From NCBI GenBank assembly GCA_001800245.1, contig MGVA01000051.1, forward strand, positions 1 to 59,419: a DNA stretch of 59,419 bases, given 5' to 3'. The first letter of the stretch is position 1. Each line of letters begins with the position of its first letter. This DNA comes from Elusimicrobia bacterium RIFOXYA12_FULL_51_18. Its GTDB lineage: Bacteria; Elusimicrobiota; Elusimicrobia; Elusimicrobiales; UBA9959. Below are positions 16,849-24,870 of the stretch, one piece after another. The notes below the pieces were generated by a model that was given only the letters and a program-made list of their open reading frames with translations, had not been told where the DNA came from and made no database searches. The translations under genes were made by a program, and so were the position numbers.

Positions 16849-18767
16849 TTTTCCACCTGCATCTCTCCCAGATAAGTGGCCGGTTCCAGGAAGAACCAGT
16901 TGAATTTAGCGTCCGAATTCAGGACACGGTCGATATTACGTGCCGCCAGGGAAAAACCGATCCGGCCGTCCCCTATGCCGAATACCGTACGTTCCAGCGC
17001 CAGAACCGCCTCATATCCAAGGGCGGTGGCGGAAAAATCCACGATCCGGCAGGCCCCAGCCGTTCTTTCCGGGTGGAAAAACTCGCGCACGCGCATACCG
17101 CCTCCCGTAGCGGGAGACATAATAACCTGATAATCGTCCGCACCGCCCCAGGCAAACTTATTGTTTTCGGAATCTATATACACTTCCAGGGAATCATCTT
17201 CATACATGAGCTCTTCCGGATGAGAAGAGATTATCTCGCTGTCGCGCACTTTGAATTTTAAAAAGACATACCGGCTATTGGCCAGCAGATCGGCTTTTAC
17301 GCTGTAATCCGGCTGGCGGTTAAGGCCGTTTTGAAGATATTTATGGTTCAGTTCAATGGTTTCCCCGGCTTTTTTCCAGACCTCGGCGCCCAACTTTACA
17401 TCCTCCGGCATGACCGCATCATCAATTTCCCCCGTCTTTATGAGTGGACGCTTATTCAAAAAGTACGAGGCCATTTCCACCGCCGGCTCGGTTGGGCCGC
17501 TCTGCGTTCCTTCGGCTGAGCCGAACCCGGCTTCCCTCATCCCCTTCCGGACTTCGGGACGCGACATGAACAGTTTCCAGATCAGGCCGCTCCGATAGTT
17601 TTCTATCATCAGCACGGTCGGCCCCTGATTGATGCCGTACGCGTCGGGAGCGAAGAAATTCCTGTCAAGATTAAAGGAATCAGCGAAGCCGTATCGCCCC
17701 CACAATTTATCGCGGTATTTGAAATACCAGTACCTCATGGCGGAGATGGAATACTCCGGAGTGAAAACTATCGACGCCGCGGCGGCGGAGGGAGCCACGG
17801 TACCGTCATGCTGCGCGGGGCCGGGAGGAGCTCCATAAGCTTTATATCCGTCGGGGCCTATGCTTGCGGTAAGGCCCCAGGAGTCTTTGCCGTAAGTTTT
17901 AAACGATTCGGCGCTGTCAATACAGAACTGCCGATTGGCAAGCGTCGCCTGAACGGAATTTTTAAAATAATCGGCAAAAGCATCCCGCTTATCGCGGAAG
18001 TCTATAAAAGCGTGGCTAAACTGATGAGTGAACAACGGCGGACTGAGAATCAGTTCATGGTTCTTGTATCTGCCCCGCGTTCTTTTGATCGCCGCCCAGC
18101 TTTGCGCGGTCAGGGGAAAAGTCGGAGACCCCATGGCAAGTACATACATTATGGCGCTTTCGTTATAATCGCTCCAGAAGTGAGGGATAAAACGTTTTTC
18201 CGGAGTCCAGCCCATGTCCAGAAACAGCGAACCGTTGGTCATCCATTTCCAGTCCACGCGATCGTAAAGTTTTTTAGCCAGTTTTTTTATCTCAGGGTCT
18301 TCAAAATACTGGGCCGCGGTCAGCGCTCCGGCCAGAAATAAGGCCGTATCTATGGACGATAACTCGCAATCCCATACACGTTTACCCGTTTCCATATCCA
18401 CAAAATGATAAAAGAAACCGTGTTCCGACTCCATCTTTTCGCTGAAAAATTTAAGAGTGGTCTTTGCCTGTTCCTCCGCGGCCTCTTTGCTTATCCACCC
18501 TCGCTCCACGCCTGCGGGAAGCGCGGCAAGACCGAAACCCACCGCGGCTATGGAAGCCGGCGCATACTTATAATCCGGAGATTTTGAATTTGAGGCTTTA
18601 TCCAACACCAGCCCGTTGGCGGGATTCACGCATTTGACAAAATACTGGAATGACCGGCTTTCCACCATATTCAGGAACCCGGCGTCCTTGCCGTCCAGGG
18701 AGAACAGGCTCGGCGGGCAGGAACTAAAAAATAATACAAGCAGGAGAAAAAAAGCTTTTGAAAGCAT
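16845..18767 (-). CDS. secreted glycoamylase-like (PF10091/GH144-type) glucanase with CBM9-like tail
   Basis: A 640-residue exported protein and first gene of the saccharide operon. The signal peptide MLSKAFFLLLVLFFSSCPPSLFS contains a Cys, so a lipoprotein is possible. Residues about 30-440 form an (alpha/alpha)6 glycoamylase-like domain: YFVKCVNPANGLVLDKAS, SIAAVGFGLAALPAGVERGW, then HFWSDYNESAIMYVLAMGSPT and INQGPTVLMIENYRSGLIWKL, all typical of PF10091. Characterised members include GH144 endo-beta-1,2-glucanases. Residues about 440-640 resemble CBM9-like carbohydrate-binding modules (YEDDSLEVYIDSENN). It would release oligosaccharides outside for the importer encoded next. Substrate linkage is inferred from family membership only. 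Upstream, 18768-19326 holds no gene. Confidence 0.8.
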   Translation of the reverse strand: MLSKAFFLLLVLFFSSCPPSLFSLDGKDAGFLNMVESRSFQYFVKCVNPANGLVLDKASNSKSPDYKYAPASIAAVGFGLAALPAGVERGWISKEAAEEQAKTTLKFFSEKMESEHGFFYHFVDMETGKRVWDCELSSIDTALFLAGALTAAQYFEDPEIKKLAKKLYDRVDWKWMTNGSLFLDMGWTPEKRFIPHFWSDYNESAIMYVLAMGSPTFPLTAQSWAAIKRTRGRYKNHELILSPPLFTHQFSHAFIDFRDKRDAFADYFKNSVQATLANRQFCIDSAESFKTYGKDSWGLTASIGPDGYKAYGAPPGPAQHDGTVAPSAAAASIVFTPEYSISAMRYWYFKYRDKLWGRYGFADSFNLDRNFFAPDAYGINQGPTVLMIENYRSGLIWKLFMSRPEVRKGMREAGFGSAEGTQSGPTEPAVEMASYFLNKRPLIKTGEIDDAVMPEDVKLGAEVWKKAGETIELNHKYLQNGLNRQPDYSVKADLLANSRYVFLKFKVRDSEIISSHPEELMYEDDSLEVYIDSENNKFAWGGADDYQVIMSPATGGGMRVREFFHPERTAGACRIVDFSATALGYEAVLALERTVFGIGDGRIGFSLAARNIDRVLNSDAKFNWFFLEPATYLGEMQVEK

Positions 18768-19326
18768 AGTACCCAGACCCCCGTATGTTTTTGACCTTTT
18801 CTTAAAACCGGTAAAGATCTTCCCAGCCGCCTATTCTCAATGTATCACTTTCAAGTCCCGGTTTACAATTCAAATATTTCCGATCTTTAACGTTTTTGCC
18901 GTTCCCTGCCCCGAAAACCGCAAAGTTCGCACTAAAGTATTTCCAGCTTAAAGCCGGCTCGGCGCTTCTTCATGTCTCTAACGACAACTCAAAATGTTTT
19001 TTTGCGGACGCTACATCGCAAAACCAAAATGGCAAAGCATAAGTTAGCACCTGATTCCTCCGGCACGGCAATCTCAAACGAGGGCGGATTAGCGAGGTGG
19101 CGCTTTCGCCGGCTGAAGGCGTTGACTGGTGCCCGGCACTTTTGTCTCCGGGTATTTCCAAGTTGGCTGTGGTTTTTGCTTTGCGAACCTTTGCCGGCAG
19201 TTATTGGCGGCAATGCGGTAACGCCAGATGCCGAAAGCGGCATCAGTCTTGCTTGAAGGAATTTATGTGCATGTTGCACGCCGGCCATCTCGCTTGGAGA
19301 CGGGTTAACAATCAAACCCCGGCATT
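18768..19326. other. 559-bp gap without a recognisable gene
   Basis: Between the start of the glucanase gene and the stop of hcp, both on the minus strand. Overlapping open frames of 60-108 codons occur on both strands with no ribosome site or family resemblance; I treat them as chance. A small perfect hairpin, GATGCCG/CGGCATC with a 4-nt loop (19227-19244), follows hcp by about 85 bp but has no T-run. The saccharide-operon promoter must lie near 18768-18900, but I find no convincing -35/-10 pair. Confidence 0.5.
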
Positions 19327-20985
19327 TTATTTTCGCGCCGTAGCTTCAAGGATGGTTCCCAGATCCTTTTCTGCCGTAGTCACCGGCATGATGTTGAACT
19401 TTTCTACCAGAACCTTAAGCACGACAGGTGTCACAAAAGCCGGAAGAGTTGGGCCCAGGCGGATATTCTTTATACCGAGGGACAGCAACGTCAGCAGTAT
19501 GCATACGGCTTTCTGCTCGTACCATGAGAGTATCATTGAAAGCGGCAGCTCGTTAACTCCCACATTAAAGGCCTTTGAAAGCGCCACAGCCACCTGGATG
19601 GCGGAATAGGCGTCGTTACACTGGCCCATATCAAGCAGGCGGGGAATATCGTCTATGACGCCGAAGTCCAGCTTGTTAAAGCGGTATTTTCCGCAGGCAA
19701 GCGTCAATATAACGGTATCTTTGGGCGCTTTTTCCGCGAACTCGGTATAATAATTACGGCCCGGTTTGGCCCCGTCGCAGCCGCCTATCAGGAAGAAATG
19801 CTTGATTTTGCCGGCTTTTACCGCTTCTATTACCTTGCCCGCCACGCTGATCACGGTGTTATGGGCAAATCCCACCATTATTTCCCTGTTTTCGCCGTCC
19901 GTAGCAAAGCCTTCGGCGGCGAGCGCCGCTTCTATTACCGGAGTAAAATTCCGGTCGTGTATATGTGTCACTCCCGGCCAAGCCACCAAACCGCTAGTGA
20001 AGATCCGGCCTTTATAATTTTCAGAGGGCCTTTGTATACAGTTAGTCGTCATCACTATCGCGCCGGGAAAAGCGGCGAATTCCTTCTGCTGATTCTGCCA
20101 TGCCCCGCCGTAATTGGCGGCCAGATGTTTATATTTTTTAAGGCCGGGATAACCGTGAGCCGGAAGCATTTCTCCGTGCGTATAGACATTGACACCTTTT
20201 CCCTCGGTGGCTTTGAGGATTTCTTCCAAGTCTTTGAGATCGTGACCGGAAACCAGCAGGCATTTGCCGGCAAGCGGTGTTACTCGTACCTTTGTGGGAA
20301 CGGGATGTCCATATGCGCCCGTATTGGCTTTATCCAGCAGCCCCATCACTTTCATATTTACATCGCCGCACCTCATGGCATAGTTTAAAAGCTCGTCAAC
20401 GGACGGATTCTCTCTAGTAAGAAAATCAAGCGCTTCATGGAAAAAAGCGTAAACCGCGTCGTCCTCAGCACCCAATATCATGGCATGGTCGGCGTATGCG
20501 GCCATGCCCTTAAGACCGAATGTAAGAAGCGCGGCAAGCCCCGCCCTGTCGGCGCCCAGATCACGTGTCCGTTTCTCAAAACCGGCCATTTCAGCTTCTT
20601 TAAGCATGGCGGAATAGTCATCCGGCGCCTCCCATGCGGCGGGACCGATTAGCTTTTGGGAAGATTTATCCAGGCCTTCCAAAGCTTTGCGCAAACCAGT
20701 TTTGATAGTCCGGCCTTTTGATATAAGGCCGAGAATATTTTTCTGGTCGAAATTCACGTTTGTAACCGTGGTAAAAAGAGCTTCTATGACAAAAATGTCG
20801 GCTTCCCTATTCTTAACGCCCAGTTTCCGCAGCCTGTGGGCGTACATTGCTACTCCTTTGATCTGCCACAGAAGAAGATCTTGAGTTTTTGCCGTACCGG
20901 CGTCTTTGCCGCACACGCCTTGTATAGTGCAGCCCGTGCCTTTAGCCGTCTGCTCGCATTGATAACAGAACATATTGTCGTTCAT
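19327..20985 (-). CDS. hcp: hydroxylamine reductase / hybrid cluster protein
   Basis: A 552-residue hybrid cluster protein, now viewed mainly as an NO reductase and S-nitrosylase-related enzyme and historically as hydroxylamine reductase (NH2OH to NH3). The N-terminal iron-sulfur motif FCYQCEQTAKGTGCTIQGVC has Cys spacing C-x2-C-x8-C-x5-C, the pattern of anaerobe-type enzymes such as that of Desulfovibrio. Hybrid-cluster ligand regions are recognisable: LVSGHDLKDLEEIL, YTHGEMLPAHGYP, TTNCIQRP, ACGKYRFN. Full length for the family, no signal peptide. It follows an Rrf2 regulator by about 33 bp on the same strand and shares its promoter. The gene set fits nitrosative-stress defence. Confidence 0.96.
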   Translation of the reverse strand: MNDNMFCYQCEQTAKGTGCTIQGVCGKDAGTAKTQDLLLWQIKGVAMYAHRLRKLGVKNREADIFVIEALFTTVTNVNFDQKNILGLISKGRTIKTGLRKALEGLDKSSQKLIGPAAWEAPDDYSAMLKEAEMAGFEKRTRDLGADRAGLAALLTFGLKGMAAYADHAMILGAEDDAVYAFFHEALDFLTRENPSVDELLNYAMRCGDVNMKVMGLLDKANTGAYGHPVPTKVRVTPLAGKCLLVSGHDLKDLEEILKATEGKGVNVYTHGEMLPAHGYPGLKKYKHLAANYGGAWQNQQKEFAAFPGAIVMTTNCIQRPSENYKGRIFTSGLVAWPGVTHIHDRNFTPVIEAALAAEGFATDGENREIMVGFAHNTVISVAGKVIEAVKAGKIKHFFLIGGCDGAKPGRNYYTEFAEKAPKDTVILTLACGKYRFNKLDFGVIDDIPRLLDMGQCNDAYSAIQVAVALSKAFNVGVNELPLSMILSWYEQKAVCILLTLLSLGIKNIRLGPTLPAFVTPVVLKVLVEKFNIMPVTTAEKDLGTILEATARK

Positions 20986-21018
20986 TAGTATCTCCTTATT
21001 TTCAACCTTATCTCATTT

Positions 21019-21426
21019 TTACTTTCGCTTGGATAATTCCGATATCCCCCTATTCAGCACCGCTTCGAAGCGGCGGTTGGTCTCGGCCAGGAAATTCCCG
21101 AATATACAGTCCCGGTGTCTGCAGACCTTATGCTTCAGCAGGCAGGCGCTCATAGCGGGGCGGCCGTCTATTGCGACAATAAAATCCATGACTTTGGCTG
21201 TTTTTCCGGCGGTCGAAAGAGTGAACCCCCCTTTGGGGCCGCGCGCAGGCAATAACAAGCCGGCCTTAGTGAGTTGCTGCAGCACTTTGGAAAGGTGGTT
21301 ATATGAAACATCCAGGGCTTTGGCAATATCCACGGCCGGGCTTAATAATTTTTCCTGTCCGGCCAGGTAGTCTGCGGTGTGCAGAGCTATGACCGCCGCG
21401 TTCGAGATTCTGAGAGTGCTTTGCAT
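21019..21426 (-). CDS. Rrf2 family iron-sulfur transcriptional regulator
   Basis: A 135-residue regulator; ATG 21426 is chosen because AAGGAT precedes it and the Rrf2 fold begins right there (MQSTLRISNAAVIALHTADYLA). A more upstream ATG at 21486 would lie upstream of the predicted transcription start. The winged helix (residues about 10-70) contains LSPAVDIAKALDVSYNHLSKVLQQL and the wing ARGPKGGFTL. Cysteines 95, 102 and 107 (C-x6-C-x4-C) are the expected Fe-S ligands, as in NsrR/IscR-type sensors. Being first gene of the hcp operon suggests an NO- or redox-responsive repressor of hcp and itself. Whether it is NsrR in the strict sense is unproven. Confidence 0.9.
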   Translation of the reverse strand: MQSTLRISNAAVIALHTADYLAGQEKLLSPAVDIAKALDVSYNHLSKVLQQLTKAGLLLPARGPKGGFTLSTAGKTAKVMDFIVAIDGRPAMSACLLKHKVCRHRDCIFGNFLAETNRRFEAVLNRGISELSKRK

Positions 21427-21449
21427 TTTTTCGTCATCCTTGTGGTATT

Positions 21450-21467
21450 CTGGTATTACTATACCAG
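21450..21467 (-). promoter_or_regulatory. palindromic operator over the -10 box of the Rrf2-hcp operon
   Basis: CTGGTAT-TACT-ATACCAG is a perfect 7-bp inverted repeat with a 4-bp spacer. It overlaps the -10 hexamer (21458-21463), the expected place for a repressor. Rrf2 proteins bind such dyads as dimers; autoregulation is inferred. Confidence 0.7.
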
Positions 21468-21486
21468 TATATTTGAAGGGTGTCAA
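21458..21486 (-). promoter_or_regulatory. sigma70-type promoter of the Rrf2-hcp operon
   Basis: On the minus strand: TTGACA (21486-21481), 17-bp spacer, TATAGT (21463-21458). Predicted transcription start is near 21451, about 25 nt before the Rrf2 ATG. This is the best promoter match seen in the window. Confidence 0.8.
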
Positions 21487-21630
21487 GCGTCTTGTTTCCT
21501 GGACATTAGGCAGAAATCATCTCCTTCTCAAAAACATAGTTTTCGGATCATGCAAAACGAAGTTTGTTTTTACCCGAACTGCTCAAAAATAGAATAATAC
21601 TTGTTGCGCTCTTTGCGTATCTGTGAAGGC

Positions 21631-21675
21631 GGCGGTCTAAGACTCCCCATTTTTCGGCGGTCTGGATTCCCCACT
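21631..21675 (+). repeat. tandem imperfect 20-bp repeat resembling an IS end
   Basis: GGCGGTCTAAGACTCCCCAT (21631-21650) is followed by a second copy, GGCGGTCTGGATTCCCCACT (21656-21675), 25 bp apart and matching at most positions. Iterated repeats like these are found at the termini of IS21-type elements. No transposase gene lies nearby; I see no gene in 21487-21989. Confidence 0.45.
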
Positions 21676-21922
21676 TATTAAACCCACCCACGCGCGACAG
21701 CCCTGCGAAGACAAGAATGTCCAGGAAAACACCGTCTATCCAGTAAATTTTACAGCTGTGGTTGCCCCTTGGTCTGTAACTGGGAGCATCTAAAAATGTT
21801 AAAAATACCTTATTTCAAGCAAAAAAAGAGAAAAACGACTCGGTTTTGAGCAAAAACTTTGTATTTTCACGAGTGGGTAAAAAATGGTAAATGCGATTCG
21901 CTCTGACATGATCTGGAAAACA

Positions 21923-21961
21923 AAGAAGCAGGACGCCGTTTTTTCGGCTACCCTGCTTCTT
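21923..21961 (-). terminator. terminator of the exported hypothetical protein gene
   Basis: AAGAAGCAGG (21923-21932) pairs with CCTGCTTCTT (21952-21961), with an inner GCCG/CGGC stem closing an A6 loop. On the minus strand the hairpin is followed by TTTGTTTT, directly after the stop of the gene at 21990. Confidence 0.8.
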
Positions 21962-21989
21962 CATTTCCGAAGTCGGATCCTGTCAGCTT

Positions 21990-22763
21990 TCAGCGGTCCG
22001 CAGGATAGGCGATGCAGATGTCGGTATCGCCATTTGAGCCGCGAACGGTGGTCGTACCCTCTTTAAAGAAGGAGCCGAAGGTGTTATCCCCGCCGTACGC
22101 GCCGTAGTAGGTAAGCCCTTCTCCGGTCGGCAGGGTCAACGGAGTCTTGGACACGTAGTGGTCATCCGTCATGTCGATCAGGTCACCGACGGAACCCTCA
22201 TCCTTCAGGAAAGCCTTTATCTGCGCGACCTCCAGGTCGGTCATCTTGGTCTCTGGCTTTATTTTTTTGGTTTTGCCGGCGGCCCCGCCTATGAACGCGG
22301 CGAAGTCTTCTATGCCCATGTCGTAGGACGAGTAACGGCAGGCGGCCTCCGTCTTGCGTTTTAGCTGTATCTGGCACTTGCCTACGTCAGCCGCCGGGAA
22401 TTTCCCGGTATAGGATACGGAACGTCCGTCTTTCTGGTCCTCAATGTAAACGGATATGCTGTAGTCTTTCCCGCTCCATTTGGACCACCGCAATTCTCCG
22501 TCCAGCTTACCGTAAGTTTCGCTATGGACGTTGAGGTAGGCGCTTTCCTGCTCCACGTATGCTTCCACGATGGTCGCCTTGCATTCCTCAGAAAAAGGTT
22601 GCGACGGAAGCGGCTTGGAGGCCGCCTGAACTACCGGAGCTGGAAACCGATCTGATGGCACCGTTATGCCGCCGGCATTCGTCCTTCCAAGATCTTCGAA
22701 TTCGGCGGCGGAAACGCCGGCCGCTATACAGATCGAGAACACCGCGATAATGGTTCTTGTCAT
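21990..22763 (-). CDS. exported protein of unknown function
   Basis: A 257-residue protein I cannot assign. The signal peptide MTRTIIAVFSICIAAGVSAA ends in a good cleavage site, so it is periplasmic or secreted. The mature part has five Cys spread along it (EECKATIV, GKCQIQL, AACRYSS, DICIAYP) that could form disulfides, and a segment ELRWSKWSGKDYSISVYIEDQ that reads like a beta sandwich. The last 60 residues are rich in Gly, Asp and Thr. AGGAGAG precedes the ATG and a terminator follows, so it is expressed as a single gene. It sits at the edge of the mobile-element zone. Confidence 0.7.
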   Translation of the reverse strand: MTRTIIAVFSICIAAGVSAAEFEDLGRTNAGGITVPSDRFPAPVVQAASKPLPSQPFSEECKATIVEAYVEQESAYLNVHSETYGKLDGELRWSKWSGKDYSISVYIEDQKDGRSVSYTGKFPAADVGKCQIQLKRKTEAACRYSSYDMGIEDFAAFIGGAAGKTKKIKPETKMTDLEVAQIKAFLKDEGSVGDLIDMTDDHYVSKTPLTLPTGEGLTYYGAYGGDNTFGSFFKEGTTTVRGSNGDTDICIAYPADR

Positions 22764-22897
22764 ACGCTTTACTCTCCTTAATCCAGCAGATTTCGCCCTG
22801 ATTTACAGCCGGGGCACATAACAATTATCCTAAAAAATGCGAAGGCTGCACATGAGGCGGAGTACCTAACGGTCGGGAAACAATCGGGTATAAGAGT

Positions 22898-23420
22898 ATG
22901 GGACGAAGGACCCATCGGGAATTTTTGTCGAGCATGCACTGCGGCCATAATTATCAGGGCTTTCTGAAGCATCACGGTGAGTACAAGAAGCGTTATTACA
23001 CCTGCGGAGGATATGTATCTAAGGGGCGTGAGGTTTGCACCTGTTTTTCAGTTCCGGCGCAGGATGTGGAAGACTTTGCTCTTAAAGAAATCAGAGATAG
23101 ATTAACCTCCCGCAAAATCATGGATTCAATCAAATCCTATGTTAAAACGATGTTGGATGAGCAGGAGAAGGCCGGGAATCATAATCTGGCGCCGCTTGAG
23201 GCCGGGGTAGAACAGAACCGGAAGCAGATCCAGAATCTGGTGGCTGCCATAAAAGATGGCCGGAGTTTTCCAGCTCTGTTGGATGAGCTAGCAATCCTTG
23301 AGAAAGAGAAAACCCGGCTAGAGTGTGGTCTGGCCATAGAGAGGGCGAAGCCCGTCCTTAAAACCGATCCTGAGGCCACCACTGTAAAGTTGCAGGCCGT
23401 TTTGACCCAGCAGTTGCAAT
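22898..23420 (+). pseudogene. C-terminal fragment of a large serine recombinase
   Basis: The frame from about 22920 reads as the zinc-ribbon plus coiled-coil tail of a large serine recombinase: HCGHNYQGFLKHHGEYKKRYYTCGGYVSKGREVC, then the helical part VPAQDVEDFALKEIRDRL and a Glu/Lys/Gln-rich coiled coil ending near ERAKPVLKTDPEATT. The catalytic resolvase domain and most DNA-binding parts are missing upstream (22764-22897 holds nothing similar). One Cys of the first zinc pair appears replaced by His. From about 23383 the reading frame is no longer recombinase but runs into a mini-element, giving an artificial end at 23470. A relic of an integrated element. Confidence 0.75.
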
Positions 23421-23533
23421 TAACTTTGACCCATCCGATTTCTAAAAAAGCACGACAGTGTATGCTATAAATACCTCAGAGATGGGTCAATTAGCGTTGC
23501 AACTAGAGGGTCAATATCGGTTGCAACTTTACA
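23383..23533. mobile_element. 151-bp mini-element with IS21-like ends
   Basis: Bounded by the perfect 12-bp inverted repeat TGTAAAGTTGCA/TGCAACTTTACA. Inside each end a second copy of the motif follows (GTTGCAA...TTGACCC on the left, GGGTCAA...GTTGCAA on the right), the iterated-end layout of IS21 elements. It codes for nothing. The same end is found at 31380-31433 beside an IstA remnant. No target duplication is visible, and the two flanks belong to different broken genes, so recombination between copies is likely. Confidence 0.7.
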
Positions 23534-24601
23534 CGTTATGCCGGCATGTCGCAGTTTCAGTGCCCCGCCCCAACGCAGCGACAGTCGTTCATTTCGGTGG
23601 AACTCATAGAGGTACTTAACCCGGTAGGAATTGAAGCGATATACTGCCTCGGTGGGTAGGCCGGCGGCGAACACTGTGTTGTTAAAGTCTACAGCACGGT
23701 CAAAGGTCCCCTTCGAGCGCAGCGTAAGCGGAGCGGCCAGGAAGGATAGGTCGCTCCTGCCGAACCTCCTCCCCGCACGCATACGAAGGTAAGGCTCTGT
23801 ACCGGACCGGAGGTCGTCCGTCAGGGAGAACCGGCTACCTCCTTTGAGAGGTATTTTCACGGTATTGTGCCCGGCCCAGACCGAGCCGGTTTCAGCGTCC
23901 ACGTAATACTGCGCCCGGGCGCCTTCCGCTAAAAGCAGCACTTTCTTGCCCAGTAAAACTTCCCCTGTGTTGCCTAGTCCGGTCGCATTCTGTACAAGCT
24001 TATAAACAGGTTCCATGTTTACTTCAAAAACAATGACCCCGCTTAAAACCTCATTTAAATCATAGGCTGGGCCGGTGACCAGCATTCTAGGCCTGGCCCC
24101 AGTCTCTTTTCCCAGAAAAACATCTGAAATGTAAACCCCGGCTTTCCCTTTCGTGAAATGCTTTTTGTCTGAATCAGGAAGAATTTTCAGGAATTCTTTC
24201 GGGGAGTGAGAAGGATTTGAAGAATACACTATCTTGCCCCCGGGACTGACCAGCATGATATCAGACAGATTCAACACCGTCTGTATACGGCGCAATTGTA
24301 CGTCCAACATCTTTTTAGCGTCTAGGAACTCCCGGGCCGAGGGGGAGCCGGCGAGGCGTGTCAGGATAGGAAGGTTTTTCCTTATATTGTAAAAAGACTG
24401 GGTCGCTTCGATATTGCTTTTCAGCCCGGCAAAGAAAACCTCTATTTTTTCCGCCTTAAGTGCGGCGAGATCCTCCATATCCGAAATCCGGCTCGCTTCA
24501 AAAGAATTTCTGTAATTCTGGAAGGTCACAATTCCAACAAAAAACGCCGGAAGCAGGGCCACTGACAGGTAAGTGATAATAAGTTTTGTCCTGATAGACA
24601 T
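23465..24601 (-). CDS. chimeric gene: Cache sensor domain fused to half of an envelope protein
   Basis: About 378 residues from ATG 24601 (an upstream ATG at 24667 adds residues not like a sensor). Residues 1-225: membrane segment LIITYLSVALLPAFFVGIVTF and a dCache-type extracytoplasmic sensor (NIRKNLPILTRLAGSPSAREFL, LSDIMLVSPGGKIVYSSN, ATGLGNTGEVLLGKK), as at the N-terminus of histidine kinases. The kinase part is absent. From about nucleotide 23942 the frame continues as a near copy of residues about 20-155 of the envelope protein encoded at 30355-31095 (AQYY(V/M)DAETGSVW...LKLRHAGIT). The last about 20 residues come from the 151-bp mini-element. Probably non-functional, though the frame is open throughout. 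Confidence 0.8.
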   Translation of the reverse strand: MSIRTKLIITYLSVALLPAFFVGIVTFQNYRNSFEASRISDMEDLAALKAEKIEVFFAGLKSNIEATQSFYNIRKNLPILTRLAGSPSAREFLDAKKMLDVQLRRIQTVLNLSDIMLVSPGGKIVYSSNPSHSPKEFLKILPDSDKKHFTKGKAGVYISDVFLGKETGARPRMLVTGPAYDLNEVLSGVIVFEVNMEPVYKLVQNATGLGNTGEVLLGKKVLLLAEGARAQYYVDAETGSVWAGHNTVKIPLKGGSRFSLTDDLRSGTEPYLRMRAGRRFGRSDLSFLAAPLTLRSKGTFDRAVDFNNTVFAAGLPTEAVYRFNSYRVKYLYEFHRNERLSLRWGGALKLRHAGITCKVATDIDPLVATLIDPSLRYL

Positions 24602-24799
24602 GAGAAGCCCGTTCCGATATAAAAGATTCTGCCGACTCCAGTGCAATCCCTGAACTCGCCGCAGCAAGCCACAGGATCTTGGCGGTTTTTAGTTGTTTTC
24701 CGGCCTCATTCGGTATTTGATTGCGCAAAAAACCAAGTTTGAAGCCTAAAGTATAATACAAAAACAGAAGCGGAGAGACTATGCGCACATATATAATCC

Positions 24800-24835
24800 G
24801 CCCGGCCTTAATTTCAGGTAAGGTTAAGGCCGGGC
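24800..24835. terminator. hairpin downstream of the desulforedoxin-like gene
   Basis: A perfect 12-bp stem GCCCGGCCTTAA/TTAAGGCCGGGC (24800-24811 with 24824-24835) with a 12-nt loop. No clear T-run follows on either strand, so termination is probable rather than certain. Confidence 0.5.
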
Positions 24836-24870
24836 GCGACAATAAAATGCGGCAACCAGCTGCCCGCGTA

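Noticed and set aside
18989-19315. 108-codon minus-strand frame and overlapping plus-strand frames in the gap before the glucanase gene
   Set aside because: No ribosome site, no family resemblance and several competing frames; treated as non-coding.
22898-23470. Functional serine recombinase with an attachment site
   Set aside because: The catalytic N-terminal domain is missing, and the frame ends in a mini-element.
24498-24842. 114-codon minus-strand frame overlapping the sensor gene start
   Set aside because: Shadow of the Cache-domain gene in another frame; it also runs through the terminator-like hairpin.
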